Position numbers and translations under genes: made by a program
The notes under the pieces: model-generated
The model's input: only the letters and a program-made list of their open reading frames with translations
The model's database searches: none
Told to the model about the DNA's origin: nothing
Assembly: GCA_024234635.1 (NCBI GenBank)
Contig: JACKNX010000012.1
Coordinates: forward strand, 86,147 to 150,146
DNA length: 64,000 nt
Direction: 5' to 3'
DNA from: Pseudomonadales bacterium
Lineage (GTDB): Bacteria; Pseudomonadota; Gammaproteobacteria; Pseudomonadales; Azotimanducaceae
Shown: piece by piece, positions 9,467 through 17,802 of the stretch
How positions within the stretch are numbered: position 1 is the stretch's first letter
How the letters are laid out: each line of letters begins with the position of its first letter

Positions 9467-10201
9467 TCAGTTCAGACCAATGGCCAACGCAAGCTGTTTC
9501 GGCGGCATGTAGCCGGGCAGCAGCTGCCCGTCCTCCGTAAGAATTGCCGGCGTACCACTGATGCCCAGCTCCTGGCCGAGACGATACTCGTCAGCCACGG
9601 GATTGGTACAGGTGCGCACCGGCACGTTGCCACCCGCTTTCAGCGTGGTCAGCGCCTCCTGCGGATTGTCCGCGCACCAGGCGGAGACGATGCGGTTGTA
9701 CGACTCGCTGTTGATACCGGAGCGGGGATAGGCGAGGTAACGCACCTCGATGCCCAGATCGTTGATGGCCGCGATCTCGCTGTGCAGTTTGCGGCAGTAC
9801 GTGCAGTCGACGTCCGTAAACACATAGATGGATTTGCGCACGCCATTCTTCGGCGTGAACACGAGTGCATCCTTCACCGGCACTTTCGCCAGCAGTGCCG
9901 CGCGCTTGGTTGCCCGCTCGCTGTCAGTGACGTTCACCAGCGACGTGCCCAGCTGATACAGGTCGCCGGCGAACAGGAAGCGCGCATCGGCGGAGCCGTA
10001 AAGGAACGTACCGCCCTGCAGCTCGATCGCATAGAAGCCCTGTACCGGAGACGGGTTGACGGCCGTGATGGGAAGGTCCGGACGCAGGGCCCGCAGCTTC
10101 TGCATCAGGTTGGCCGATCCATCGTCTTCCGCAAAGGCGCCCGCGGACAGCACCAGCAGGCAAAGCCCTGTGAGCCCGCCAATCAACTTGCCTTTCTTCA
10201 T
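9467..10201 (-). CDS. dsbC: Thiol:disulfide isomerase DsbC, periplasmic
   Basis: Rearranges wrong disulfides in periplasmic proteins. It has a signal peptide, MKKGK plus a hydrophobic core, with likely cleavage after Ala-24 (AGAFA/EDD). The N-terminal dimerisation domain (about 30-85) precedes a thioredoxin fold with the active site CTYC at 133-136, the DsbC-type CxYC, and a cis-Pro loop in GISGTPAILT. A second Cys pair (about residues 176 and 198) matches the structural disulfide of DsbC. Length is 244 residues, near the family norm. It lies between xerD and hom in the conserved order. Confidence 0.96.
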   Translation of the reverse strand: MKKGKLIGGLTGLCLLVLSAGAFAEDDGSANLMQKLRALRPDLPITAVNPSPVQGFYAIELQGGTFLYGSADARFLFAGDLYQLGTSLVNVTDSERATKRAALLAKVPVKDALVFTPKNGVRKSIYVFTDVDCTYCRKLHSEIAAINDLGIEVRYLAYPRSGINSESYNRIVSAWCADNPQEALTTLKAGGNVPVRTCTNPVADEYRLGQELGISGTPAILTEDGQLLPGYMPPKQLALAIGLN

Positions 10202-10250
10202 ACCTGTATTCCCGTTTGCTGCCAGTCTGGTTACCGCGCGGCAGTATGCC

Positions 10251-11129
10251 TCAACCGCGCGGATGGTGTTGTGCGTGCAGCGTCTTCAAACGCGACTGTG
10301 CCACATGAGTGTAGATCTGCGTCGTGGAAAGGTCCGAATGGCCAAGCATCATCTGCACGGCCCTCAGGTCCGCGCCGTTATCCAGCAGATGCGTAGCAAA
10401 GGCGTGGCGCAGCGTGTGCGGCGAGATTGTCGTGCGGATTCCCGCCTGCGCCGCGTACCGCTTGATCGCATACCAGAAATTCTGGCGGCTCATCGCCTCG
10501 CCACGATTGCTGACGAACAGCGCCGCTGTCCTGCCTTCGCGCGCCAGTGACGGTCGCGCCTCCTGCAGGTACCGACCGATCCAGCCGAGCGCCACCTCGC
10601 CTACCGGCACCAGCCGCTCCTTGTCGCCCTTGCCCATTACGCGCACCACCCCCTGCCGTTGATTGACGCAAACCAGCGGCAGACCAACGAGTTCACTCAC
10701 TCGGAGTCCGGTGGCGTACAGAAGTTCCAGCATGGCGCGATCCCGCAGTCCCGTGGCGGTATCCAGGCCAGGCGCGGCAAGCAGCGCTTCCACGTCCCGG
10801 CCGCTCAACACCCCTGGCAGCGCCCGGCCCAGTTTTGGTGCAGCCAGGCCCAGGCTGGGATCGTTCTTGAGCCGGCCCTTGCGAACTGCGTGACGATAGA
10901 AGCCGCGCAGACACGACAGCCAGCGGGCGGACGAGCGAGCCTTCAGCCCGTCGGCGTAGCGACCCGCCAGGCACTGCGACAGGTCTGCCGTGGAGACCGC
11001 GTACAGATCACGCCCGTCGAGGCGCTGCCGCGCATCCAGCAGATCGCGCCGGTAGGCCGCCAGCGTGTTGTCGGACAATCCGCGCTCGAGCCACAGCTCG
11101 TGCAGATACTGTTCTATGACGTCGGACAG
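10251..11129 (-). CDS. xerD: Tyrosine recombinase XerD, probable CTG start
   Basis: Chromosome-dimer-resolving recombinase acting with XerC at dif. Counted from the proposed start, the catalytic residues are all present: R143 (GLRVSEL), Lys in the VMGKGDKER hairpin, H238-x-x-R241 (HTLRHAFATH), H264 and nucleophile Y273 (YTHV). The first conventional start (TTG at 11078) would delete the conserved IEQYLHELWLERG segment. Upstream in this frame there is no ATG, GTG or TTG, but a CTG at 11127-11129 lies 9 nt after a GGAG and gives a normal 292-residue protein starting LSDVIEQ. The gene is certain; the start is inferred. Confidence 0.93.
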   Translation of the reverse strand: MSDVIEQYLHELWLERGLSDNTLAAYRRDLLDARQRLDGRDLYAVSTADLSQCLAGRYADGLKARSSARWLSCLRGFYRHAVRKGRLKNDPSLGLAAPKLGRALPGVLSGRDVEALLAAPGLDTATGLRDRAMLELLYATGLRVSELVGLPLVCVNQRQGVVRVMGKGDKERLVPVGEVALGWIGRYLQEARPSLAREGRTAALFVSNRGEAMSRQNFWYAIKRYAAQAGIRTTISPHTLRHAFATHLLDNGADLRAVQMMLGHSDLSTTQIYTHVAQSRLKTLHAQHHPRG

Positions 11130-11756
11130 GGTGACGCACTCCGGTGCAAGATGACGGGGAACGTGACTCGCAATGAGACGCCAAATGGTGCCTGAAAACG
11201 GTCCTGGTTGCGCGACAGGACAAACCCGGAGCGTAACCTTTTGAAAATAATGGGATTACGAGGGACGCCGATTTTCTGGCACGAATACTGCTTTAGTTCA
11301 GGCAACTTGGACCGACAGCGACCCCCCTCACTGCCGGGACCAGGTTTGGCCTGACGTCGATCTCTCCCCGACCGATGGCGCTGCCAGCCTGCCGGGTCTC
11401 CCCTCTCTCCCCAGACTCCCCCGGCAGGCTGGCTCCCCCAGCCCGTCAGGCGGTCGCTTGCCAGCAACTGCACCGCAATTCCATCCCGGGTGACTTCACG
11501 ACGCTCAACGCAGGGATATTTCCGCGAGGTTGTCCTGACAGGTGGCCACGTTGCGATTGCCAGCGCTGTCGCGCATGGAACTCATGAGAAGTTATTGAAC
11601 TGGGGGAGCGGGTCGGCCAGCCAGGAATGGCCGGCCCGTAAATGCAGCGAAAAAACACCGTATCTGGCGCGAGGCGGAAACGCGGGGGACAGCCCAAAGC
11701 GTCTGGAAGGGACTGTTCCAGCAGCCTGTCGAGGCTCCCCCGCAGGGGGGCGCGAT
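11130..11756. other. Intergenic region between rplS and xerD
   Basis: About 630 bp with no supported gene; both flanking genes are on the minus strand. It carries a perfect 14-bp inverted repeat at 11383-11433 (listed separately) and smaller hairpins just after rplS: CCCCC/GGGGG around 11737-11749 and CTGGAA/TTCCAG around 11704-11722. A minus-strand T6 run lies near 11650, but no strong stem directly precedes it. Confidence 0.5.
11383..11433. repeat. Perfect 14-bp inverted repeat
   Basis: GCCAGCCTGCCGGG at 11383-11396 is exactly complementary to 11420-11433, with a pyrimidine-rich 23-nt spacer. It would form a very stable hairpin in RNA from either strand. No T-run follows on either side, so it is not a standard intrinsic terminator. 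Confidence 0.7.
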
Positions 11757-12182
11757 TTATTCCCCGACGGATGCGGCCGGATCTTCGGCCACGCCTTCCA
11801 CGGGCACGGCGGCAGCCACCTTCTTCTTGCCACCAACCTTTTCCTTGATGCGGGCCTTGCGGCCGGACAGTTCGCGCAGGTAGTAAAGCTTGGCCTTGCG
11901 CACGTCACCGCGACGCACCAGCGTGATGGACTCGATGAGCGGACTGTGTGACTGGAACACACGCTCGACGCCAACGCCGTGGGAAATCTTGCGCACCGTA
12001 AACGAGGAATTCAGTCCCCGGTTGCGGCGTGCGATGACCACACCTTCAAAACCCTGCAGGCGCTCACGATTGCCTTCCCGGACACGTACCTGCACGACGA
12101 CGGTATCGCCTATGCCGAAATCGAGGTTGTGGCTCGTGAGCTGTTCGTTTTCGAGTTGGTCGATGATCTTGTTGTTACGCAC
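11757..12182 (-). CDS. rplS: 50S ribosomal protein L19
   Basis: Large-subunit protein at the 30S-50S interface. Characteristic segments are FGIGDTVVVQVRVREG, GFEGVVIARRNRGLNSSFTVRKI and RRGDVRKAKLYYLR. It is 141 residues, slightly longer than usual because of an Ala/Val/Glu-rich tail after KKKVAAAV. Two GTG starts exist, at 12191 and 12182. The GAGGA at 12192-12196 abuts the first but is correctly spaced (about 9 nt) for the second, which also matches the family start (RNNKIIDQLE), so 12182 is chosen. Last gene of rpsP-rimM-trmD-rplS, 174 nt after trmD. Confidence 0.96.
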   Translation of the reverse strand: MRNNKIIDQLENEQLTSHNLDFGIGDTVVVQVRVREGNRERLQGFEGVVIARRNRGLNSSFTVRKISHGVGVERVFQSHSPLIESITLVRRGDVRKAKLYYLRELSGRKARIKEKVGGKKKVAAAVPVEGVAEDPAASVGE

Positions 12183-12356
12183 GTTGCTCACTCCTCGCTG
12201 GCCCCGCGTCGTTCAGCGCCTGTCTGTCGCTGCACTGCCGCCCGGTACCAATGTTCTGAATCCATCTGTTAGTGAAAATGCCGGCGGATGTCGGTCCGCG
12301 ACGCCCTGCCGGCACACTGATCGCCTGGCCTGCCCGACGGGCTGTCAGGGTGCCCG

Positions 12357-13157
12357 CTACTTCTGCTCGCTGACGTCGGTGAGCGCAAGCAGCCGCTCCC
12401 GCGCCTTGCGCTCGACCGGCACACCGTTCGAAACGAGCAGATCAGGGCGACGCCGATAGGTGGACAGGAAAGCCTGCTCACGTCGCCACCCGGCCACTCG
12501 CTGATGATCACCGGACAGAAGTACGCTCGGAACCGGCTGGCCGGCCACGATTTCGGGGCGCGTATATTGCGGATATTCGAGCCATCCATCAAGGTGCGAC
12601 TCAAAATTCAGCGACTCGGCATTGCCGACCGTACCATCCCGCAGCCGCGCGATGGCATCCATCATCACCAGGGCCGGCAGTTCTCCCCCGGATACGACGA
12701 AGTCACCCAGCGACACCTCGCGGTCGATCGCCTGGTCGATCACCCGCTGGTCGACGCCTTCATAGCGGCCACACACCAGTATTACGCCATCTTCAGCGGC
12801 CGATGCCGCCGCCATTCGGTGATCGAACCGGTCGCCGGCCGGGCTCAGCAGCACCACCGGACACCGCCTGCATCCGGCCGCCAGGGCGGCATCGCGCGCC
12901 TGTGCAATGGCGGCCAGCAACGGCGGCGCCATCATGACCATGCCGGCGCCGCCACCATAGGGTTTGTCGTCCACGGTGCCATGACGGTCGGTCGCGTGAT
13001 CGCGCGGGTTGAAGGTGGCCACCTGCAGGAGTCCCGAATGCACCGCCCTTCCGAAGATGCCGAATTCACAGGCCGACTGCACCATTTCGGGGAACAGGGT
13101 CACCACGCCGAACCAGAAGCGCTGCGGGGCGCCACCTTGCGCCGTCTCGTCGCTCAT
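12357..13157 (-). CDS. trmD: tRNA (guanine-37-N1)-methyltransferase
   Basis: Methylates G37 of tRNAs reading CNN codons, preventing +1 frameshifting, with S-adenosylmethionine as donor. The 266-residue SPOUT protein shows TLFPEM near the start, DDKPYGGGAGMVM, ILVCGRYEGVDQRVID and the knot segment SLGDFVVSGGELPAL. Start ATG at 13155-13157 overlaps the rimM stop (ATGA), so translation is coupled. Confidence 0.97.
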   Translation of the reverse strand: MSDETAQGGAPQRFWFGVVTLFPEMVQSACEFGIFGRAVHSGLLQVATFNPRDHATDRHGTVDDKPYGGGAGMVMMAPPLLAAIAQARDAALAAGCRRCPVVLLSPAGDRFDHRMAAASAAEDGVILVCGRYEGVDQRVIDQAIDREVSLGDFVVSGGELPALVMMDAIARLRDGTVGNAESLNFESHLDGWLEYPQYTRPEIVAGQPVPSVLLSGDHQRVAGWRREQAFLSTYRRRPDLLVSNGVPVERKARERLLALTDVSEQK

Positions 13158-13690
13158 TCCCAGTCGACCGCCCAGTCCACCACCAACTCGCGGCTGGCTT
13201 CATCCACGGAGCGTACGATCGCATCGACGAATGGAATGAGGCGCTCCCTGTCAGCCGACGCCACCACCAGTACCGGGTGCGCACCGTTGTCGAAGATGTC
13301 CTTGACGTTTCCGAGCGAATCGCCGGCCAGCGTACGCACACGCATACCCCGCAGATCACGCCAGTAGATTTCATCCTCGGCCGGCTCCGGCAGCGATGCT
13401 GCCGGCACAACCACCTCACAACCGGCCAGTTGCTGCGCCGCATCGCGATCGTCGATACCGGCGACACGGACGAGAAAGTGGTCCCCATGCGACTGACTCG
13501 CCGTAACCTCAAGCGCGCGGACATCCCCCGGCCGGGTGACCAGCAGCCAGGGCGACAGGGTAAAGCAGGTGGCCGGATCTTCGGTGAAACTGCGGAACTT
13601 CAGCCAGCCCCTGACGCCATGCGGCGCAAGGACACGACCGATGACAACCGGAAGTGGCTCCACGGACAAGGCAGGCGACCCGGATTTCAT
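13154..13690 (-). CDS. rimM: 16S rRNA processing protein RimM
   Basis: Assists maturation of the 30S head and binds S19. The 178-residue protein has an N-terminal beta-barrel with GRVLAPHGVRGWLKFRSFT and a C-terminal PRC-barrel starting near YWRDLRGMRV and continuing ILVV-type strands (HPVLVV, LIPFVDAIV). The ATG at 13688-13690 fits the family start. The frame is open further upstream to 13795, but that part overlaps rpsP in another frame. It lies 28 bp after rpsP and overlaps trmD by 4 bp. Confidence 0.96.
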   Translation of the reverse strand: MKSGSPALSVEPLPVVIGRVLAPHGVRGWLKFRSFTEDPATCFTLSPWLLVTRPGDVRALEVTASQSHGDHFLVRVAGIDDRDAAQQLAGCEVVVPAASLPEPAEDEIYWRDLRGMRVRTLAGDSLGNVKDIFDNGAHPVLVVASADRERLIPFVDAIVRSVDEASRELVVDWAVDWE

Positions 13691-13718
13691 AGCAGGCCGC
13701 CGGAGCGGTGCGCGGCGA

Positions 13719-13982
13719 TCAGCCCGCCGCGGGAACGATGGCGCGACGTACGCGCTTGGCAAGCGCCTGGACTTTCTCGGACGGCTGCGCGCCAACCGAT
13801 GTCCAGTACTCGTAGCGTTCCAGGTTCAGGCGCAGGCCGTCCGCGGCATTGCGGGCGACGGGACTATAGAACCCCAGTCGTTCCACAAAACGGCCGTCGC
13901 GTGGAGAAGTGCTCTCCGCCACCGTGATGTGATAGAAGGGGTTTTTCTTCGCGCCATGACGCGCCAGCCGGATGGTTAACAT
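13719..13982 (-). CDS. rpsP: 30S ribosomal protein S16
   Basis: Small-subunit assembly protein, 87 residues, full length. It begins MLTIRLARHGAKKNPFYHITVAES, and RDGRFVERLGFYSPVA is diagnostic. First gene of the rpsP-rimM-trmD-rplS operon. A TATAAT lies about 125 nt upstream at 14108-14113. Confidence 0.97.
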   Translation of the reverse strand: MLTIRLARHGAKKNPFYHITVAESTSPRDGRFVERLGFYSPVARNAADGLRLNLERYEYWTSVGAQPSEKVQALAKRVRRAIVPAAG

Positions 13983-14107
13983 AACTGTTGCTGCTCTAGC
14001 CTCTCGCTGAATCGATTGCTGGCCGTTCCACCGGTATCGTGTCGCCCGGCGGATCTGACTGCCTGCCGGACAGGACTGAATACCGGCACTGCCGGAAAAG
14101 GCGGCGA

Positions 14108-14113
14108 ATTATA
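14108..14113 (-). promoter_or_regulatory. Probable -10 box for rpsP operon
   Basis: Minus strand reads a perfect TATAAT in the 167-bp gap between ffh and rpsP. The -35 position (17-nt spacer) reads CTGGAA, only a partial match. It suits a ribosomal-protein promoter independent of ffh. Confidence 0.5.
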
Positions 14114-14149
14114 GAGATTTCCGCGCGCCTTTCCAGTGTGCGTGCAAGT

Positions 14150-15538
14150 TCAACGTCTGCGCCCGGGCATTCCCGGTCGACCGCCCGGCGCCATCATCCC
14201 CTGCATGGCCCCGAGACCGCGCATCATTTTCTGCATGCCGCCTTTCTTGGTGAACTTCTTCATCATCTTCTGCATCTGCTTGTGCTGCTTCAGCAGACGA
14301 TTGATATCGGCAATGTCACAGCCGCTGCCACGCGCGATACGCTGCTTGCGGGAACCGGAGATCACGTCCGGAAACCGTCGTTCGTGCGGCGTCATGGAGT
14401 CGATGATCACCGCCATGCGGCGGAACTGACGATCGTCCACCTGCTCCTGCACGTTCTTCGGCAACTGGCTCATGCCCGGCAGCTTTTCCAGCATGCTGCT
14501 CACACCGCCCAGGTTTGACATCTGCGCGAGCTGATCCCGGAAATCCTCCAGATCGAAGCGACCCTTCTCCATCTTGCGGGCCAGCTTCTCCGCCTTCTTC
14601 TTGTCGACTTTGCGCTGGGCCTCCTCGATGAGCGACAGGATGTCACCCATGCCCAGAATGCGGGAGGCGATGCGATCGGGATGGAACGGCTCGAGTCCGT
14701 CCACCTTCTCGCCCATGCCGATGAACTTGATGGGCTTGCCGGTAACCGCGCGCACGGACAGCGCCGCGCCGCCACGGGCGTCGCCATCCGCCTTGGCCAG
14801 CACCACCCCCGTCAGATCGAGGGCATCGTTGAAGGCCTTGGCCGTGCGCGCCGCGTCCTGACCCGTCATGGCGTCCACCACGAACAGGGTTTCGATGGGC
14901 TTTAGCTCAAGCTGCAGCTCGCGAATCTCCGCCATCATCGCCTCGTCCACCGCAAGTCGCCCCGCGGTGTCGACGATGAGCACATCGGCGAACGCCATCT
15001 TCGCCTCGGTCACCGCGCGCCGGGCGATCGCAAGCGGTTTTTCCAGCGCAGTGGAATTGATGAACTGGGCGCCGACGTCGCCGGCCAGTGTCTGCAACTG
15101 CGTAATTGCCGCCGGGCGGTAGACGTCCGCACTGACCACCGCCACCTTCTTTTTTTCCCGTTCCTTCAGCAGCAGCGCCAGTTTGGCGACGGTGGTGGTC
15201 TTGCCGGCGCCCTGCAGACCGGCCATCAGGATGATGGCAGGGGGGACGGTGGCGAGATTCAGGGCATCGTTCGCCGCGCCCATGACCTGAACGAGTTCGT
15301 CGTGCACGATGCGGATGAAGGTCTCACCAGGATTCAGCGCCTCGCCGACCGCCTGACCGAGGGCCTGCACGCGCACGCGCTCCACGAAGTCCTTGACCAC
15401 GTCCAGCGCCACGTCGGCTTCCAGCAGGGCCCGGCGCACGTCGCGCAGCGCGTCGGCGATATTCTCCTCGGTGAGCCTGGATTTACCGGTCAGACCACGA
15501 AAAGTGGCGGTGAGACGTTCGCTTAACGATTCGAACAT
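14150..15538 (-). CDS. ffh: Signal recognition particle protein Ffh (SRP54)
   Basis: GTPase that binds 4.5S RNA and signal sequences and delivers nascent membrane proteins to FtsY. It is 462 residues: N domain 1-90; G domain with P-loop GLQGAGKTTT (107-116) and DTAG (191-194); Met-rich M domain from about 330, ending in MQKMMRGLGAMQGMMAPGG. The G4 motif reads AKAD (249-252) instead of the usual TKxD. A perfect -10 TATAAT lies at 15571-15576. It neighbours rpsP and the divergent CcsA-like gene as in other gammaproteobacteria. Confidence 0.97.
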   Translation of the reverse strand: MFESLSERLTATFRGLTGKSRLTEENIADALRDVRRALLEADVALDVVKDFVERVRVQALGQAVGEALNPGETFIRIVHDELVQVMGAANDALNLATVPPAIILMAGLQGAGKTTTVAKLALLLKEREKKKVAVVSADVYRPAAITQLQTLAGDVGAQFINSTALEKPLAIARRAVTEAKMAFADVLIVDTAGRLAVDEAMMAEIRELQLELKPIETLFVVDAMTGQDAARTAKAFNDALDLTGVVLAKADGDARGGAALSVRAVTGKPIKFIGMGEKVDGLEPFHPDRIASRILGMGDILSLIEEAQRKVDKKKAEKLARKMEKGRFDLEDFRDQLAQMSNLGGVSSMLEKLPGMSQLPKNVQEQVDDRQFRRMAVIIDSMTPHERRFPDVISGSRKQRIARGSGCDIADINRLLKQHKQMQKMMKKFTKKGGMQKMMRGLGAMQGMMAPGGRPGMPGRRR

Positions 15539-15570
15539 GGTTCCCTGAAAGCTGCTGTGCGAAGCGGGGG

Positions 15571-15576
15571 ATTATA
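15571..15576 (-). promoter_or_regulatory. Probable -10 box for ffh
   Basis: A perfect TATAAT on the minus strand, 33 nt upstream of the ffh ATG, in the short divergent gap to the CcsA-like gene. No good -35 was seen at 16-18 nt. Confidence 0.5.
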
Positions 15577-15600
15577 GGCTCTTTCGACATCCCATCGCTT

Positions 15601-16452
15601 GTGCCAAACTCCCGGAACGTCTCATCGCCAGTCGTTTCCCCCATCGATACGCCATTGCTCAGCGCTGCCGCCCTTCTCCTCTACGGCGCCCTACTCCTGG
15701 TGTTGCTGCGGCGGGTACGCGCCGACGCGGGACTGCTGGCGCTGCGCGGCACCGACTGGCTGATCCTCGTGCCGGCCGTCATCGTGCATGCAACCGCCGT
15801 GGCGGACATGATGCAGACGCCGGTGGGTATCGATCTCGGCCTCGTCAACGCGCTCAACGTGATGCTGCTGGTGATGTCGGTCTTCCTCGGCACGGCCTGT
15901 CGGTTTCTTCCTGCCACCGTGCTGTTGCTTGTACTGATTCCCTTCGACATCGCCGGTATTGTGTGGGGAACATTGTCACCGCCCATAGACCACGCCAGAC
16001 ACGCGCTCGATGCCGACCGATTGCCGCACGTTGTGGTGTCGATCATCGCTGGCAGCGTACTGCTGCTCGCTTTCCTGCAGGCCCTGCTGCTGCGGGTTAC
16101 CGAGCGCCACCTGAAGTCGCATACCCTGACATGGGTACGCCTGGTACCACCCATCGAGACCCTGGAGAGCCTGCTGTTTTCCGCCATCTGGACGGGATTT
16201 GTGCTCATCGTGCTCGGCATCGTCACCGGATTCCTGTACCTCGATGACATGTTTGCGCAGCGGGTAGCACACCACACCGTCCTGTTGAGCGCCGCCGCGC
16301 TGGTGTACGGCATACTGCTCGTAGGCCGCTACCGTTTCGGCTGGCGGGGCGCCACGGCAACCCGGTGGGTGCTGTTCGCCACCACCCTGCTCGTTCTCGG
16401 CTACTTCGGCAGCAAGTTCGTGCTCGAGGTCCTGCTGCCGCCCAGGCCATGA
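15601..16452 (+). CDS. Cytochrome c assembly-type (CcsA/YpjD) inner membrane protein
   Basis: A 283-residue polytopic protein with about eight hydrophobic segments, matching the YpjD/CcsA-like family found beside ffh in gammaproteobacteria. Conserved His residues (for example in RVAHHTVLLSAAALVYGILL) lie near the C-terminus, as in haem-handling proteins of this superfamily. The first possible start is GTG at 15601. The precise role is unsettled; haem or cytochrome c assembly is inferred from the family name. It overlaps the next gene by 4 bp (ATGA). Confidence 0.82.
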   Translation: MPNSRNVSSPVVSPIDTPLLSAAALLLYGALLLVLLRRVRADAGLLALRGTDWLILVPAVIVHATAVADMMQTPVGIDLGLVNALNVMLLVMSVFLGTACRFLPATVLLLVLIPFDIAGIVWGTLSPPIDHARHALDADRLPHVVVSIIAGSVLLLAFLQALLLRVTERHLKSHTLTWVRLVPPIETLESLLFSAIWTGFVLIVLGIVTGFLYLDDMFAQRVAHHTVLLSAAALVYGILLVGRYRFGWRGATATRWVLFATTLLVLGYFGSKFVLEVLLPPRP

Positions 16453-17747
16453 ACGTCGATCAGATTCCATTGTCGGTACTGTTCGCAATCCTCGGCGTGC
16501 TGGTGCTCATGTCCGCCTACTTCTCGGGTTCGGAAACCGCCCTGATGGCGGTGAACCGCTATCGGCTCCGCCACCAGGTCAACGAAGGGCATCGCGGGGC
16601 ACGCAAAGCCGCGGACCTGCTGGACCGGCCGGACCGCATGCTCGGTCTCATCCTGGTCGGTAACAACCTGGTGAACTTCAGCGCCGCGACCGTGGCCACC
16701 ATCATCGGCATGCGCGTCGCCGGCAATACCGGCGTCCTGCTTGCGCCCTGGATACTTACGGTGGTGTTCCTGATCCTAGCGGAGATTGGCCCCAAGACCC
16801 TGGCGGCGGCGCGCCCGGAACCCATCGCCTATGCCTCGGCGCACGTGCTGACGGCGTTGATGCGTGTGCTCTACCCGGTGGTGGTTGCCGTGAACTGGTT
16901 CAGCAACCTGCTGGTATATCCCTTTACACGCGGGGTTCCGGAGGCCGATCAGTTGTCCGCGGAAGAACTGCGCACGGTGGTGAACGAAGGCGCCGCACTG
17001 CCGGGCCAGCACCAGAACATGATGCTGTCGATCCTCGACCTGGATGCCGTGACGGTGAACGACATCATGGTGCCGCGCGCCGACATTGTCGGCATCGACA
17101 TCGATGCCGATATGTCCGAGATCATGAATCTCCTGGCCACCAGCCAGCACACACGCCTGCCGGTGTACCGCGAGAACATCAACGATATCCTCGGAATACT
17201 CCACCTGCGCAGACTGACACGCCATCTGGACGAAGAGGACCTGAGCAAGGAGGACATCCTTGCCCTTGTTCGGGAACCCTACTTCGTTCCCGAAGGCACG
17301 CCGCTGCATACCCAGCTTGTCAATTTCCAGAAAAACAAGCGACGCATGGCGCTGGTGGTTGACGAGTACGGCGACGTCCAGGGAATCGTCGCGCTGGACG
17401 ATATCCTGGAGGAGATCGTTGGCGAATTTACCACCGACTTCGCGGCCAACGTGCCGGAAATCCACCCCCAGGAGGATGGCAGCTATCTGATTGATGGGCT
17501 CGCCTGGCTGCGGGAGGTGAATCGCGCGCTTTCCTGGGATCTCCCCGTGACAGGACCACGAACGCTGAACGGCCTGATCCTCGAGCAACTGGAGATGATC
17601 CCGGAAAGCAACGTGTGTTGCCGGATTGGCCCCTATCGCGTGGAGACGCTGCAGATTTCCGGGAACGTCATCAAGACCGCACGTCTGTGGGATTCGCGTA
17701 CCGAGAGCGGTGAGGCAGCCGCCAGCGTGGAAGAAGCCGGGCTGTAG
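16449..17747 (+). CDS. CorB/CNNM-type membrane protein with CBS domains
   Basis: A 432-residue member of the HlyC/CorC (CNNM) family. An N-terminal DUF21 transmembrane domain (about 1-190) contains SGSETALMAVNRYRL. A CBS pair (about 200-330) contains DIMVPRADIVGI and VVDEYGDVQGIVALDDILEEIVGE. A C-terminal CorC/HlyC transporter-associated domain follows (about 345-425, DGSYLIDGLAWLREVN). Family members are linked to magnesium (or cobalt) transport and resistance. Translationally coupled to the CcsA-like gene; this pair beside ffh is conserved. Confidence 0.92.
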   Translation: MNVDQIPLSVLFAILGVLVLMSAYFSGSETALMAVNRYRLRHQVNEGHRGARKAADLLDRPDRMLGLILVGNNLVNFSAATVATIIGMRVAGNTGVLLAPWILTVVFLILAEIGPKTLAAARPEPIAYASAHVLTALMRVLYPVVVAVNWFSNLLVYPFTRGVPEADQLSAEELRTVVNEGAALPGQHQNMMLSILDLDAVTVNDIMVPRADIVGIDIDADMSEIMNLLATSQHTRLPVYRENINDILGILHLRRLTRHLDEEDLSKEDILALVREPYFVPEGTPLHTQLVNFQKNKRRMALVVDEYGDVQGIVALDDILEEIVGEFTTDFAANVPEIHPQEDGSYLIDGLAWLREVNRALSWDLPVTGPRTLNGLILEQLEMIPESNVCCRIGPYRVETLQISGNVIKTARLWDSRTESGEAAASVEEAGL

Positions 17748-17763
17748 ACAGGGCTTTACAGTC

Positions 17764-17794
17764 GGTGATGGCAACCACACGGGCCACCATCACC
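17764..17794. terminator. Possible bidirectional terminator hairpin
   Basis: GGTGATGG (17764-17771) pairs with CCATCACC (17787-17794) in the gap between the convergent CorB-like gene and leuA. The stem is good but no T-run follows, so termination is only suggested. Confidence 0.4.
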
Positions 17795-17802
17795 ACCTGG
17801 CG

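Noticed and set aside
10251..11129. XerD-like gene as a phage or element integrase
   Set aside because: Sits in the conserved xerD-dsbC context with housekeeping XerD features; no att sites or phage genes.
11733..11750. Intrinsic terminator directly after rplS
   Set aside because: The CCCCC/GGGGG hairpin has a 3-nt loop but no T-run on the minus strand.
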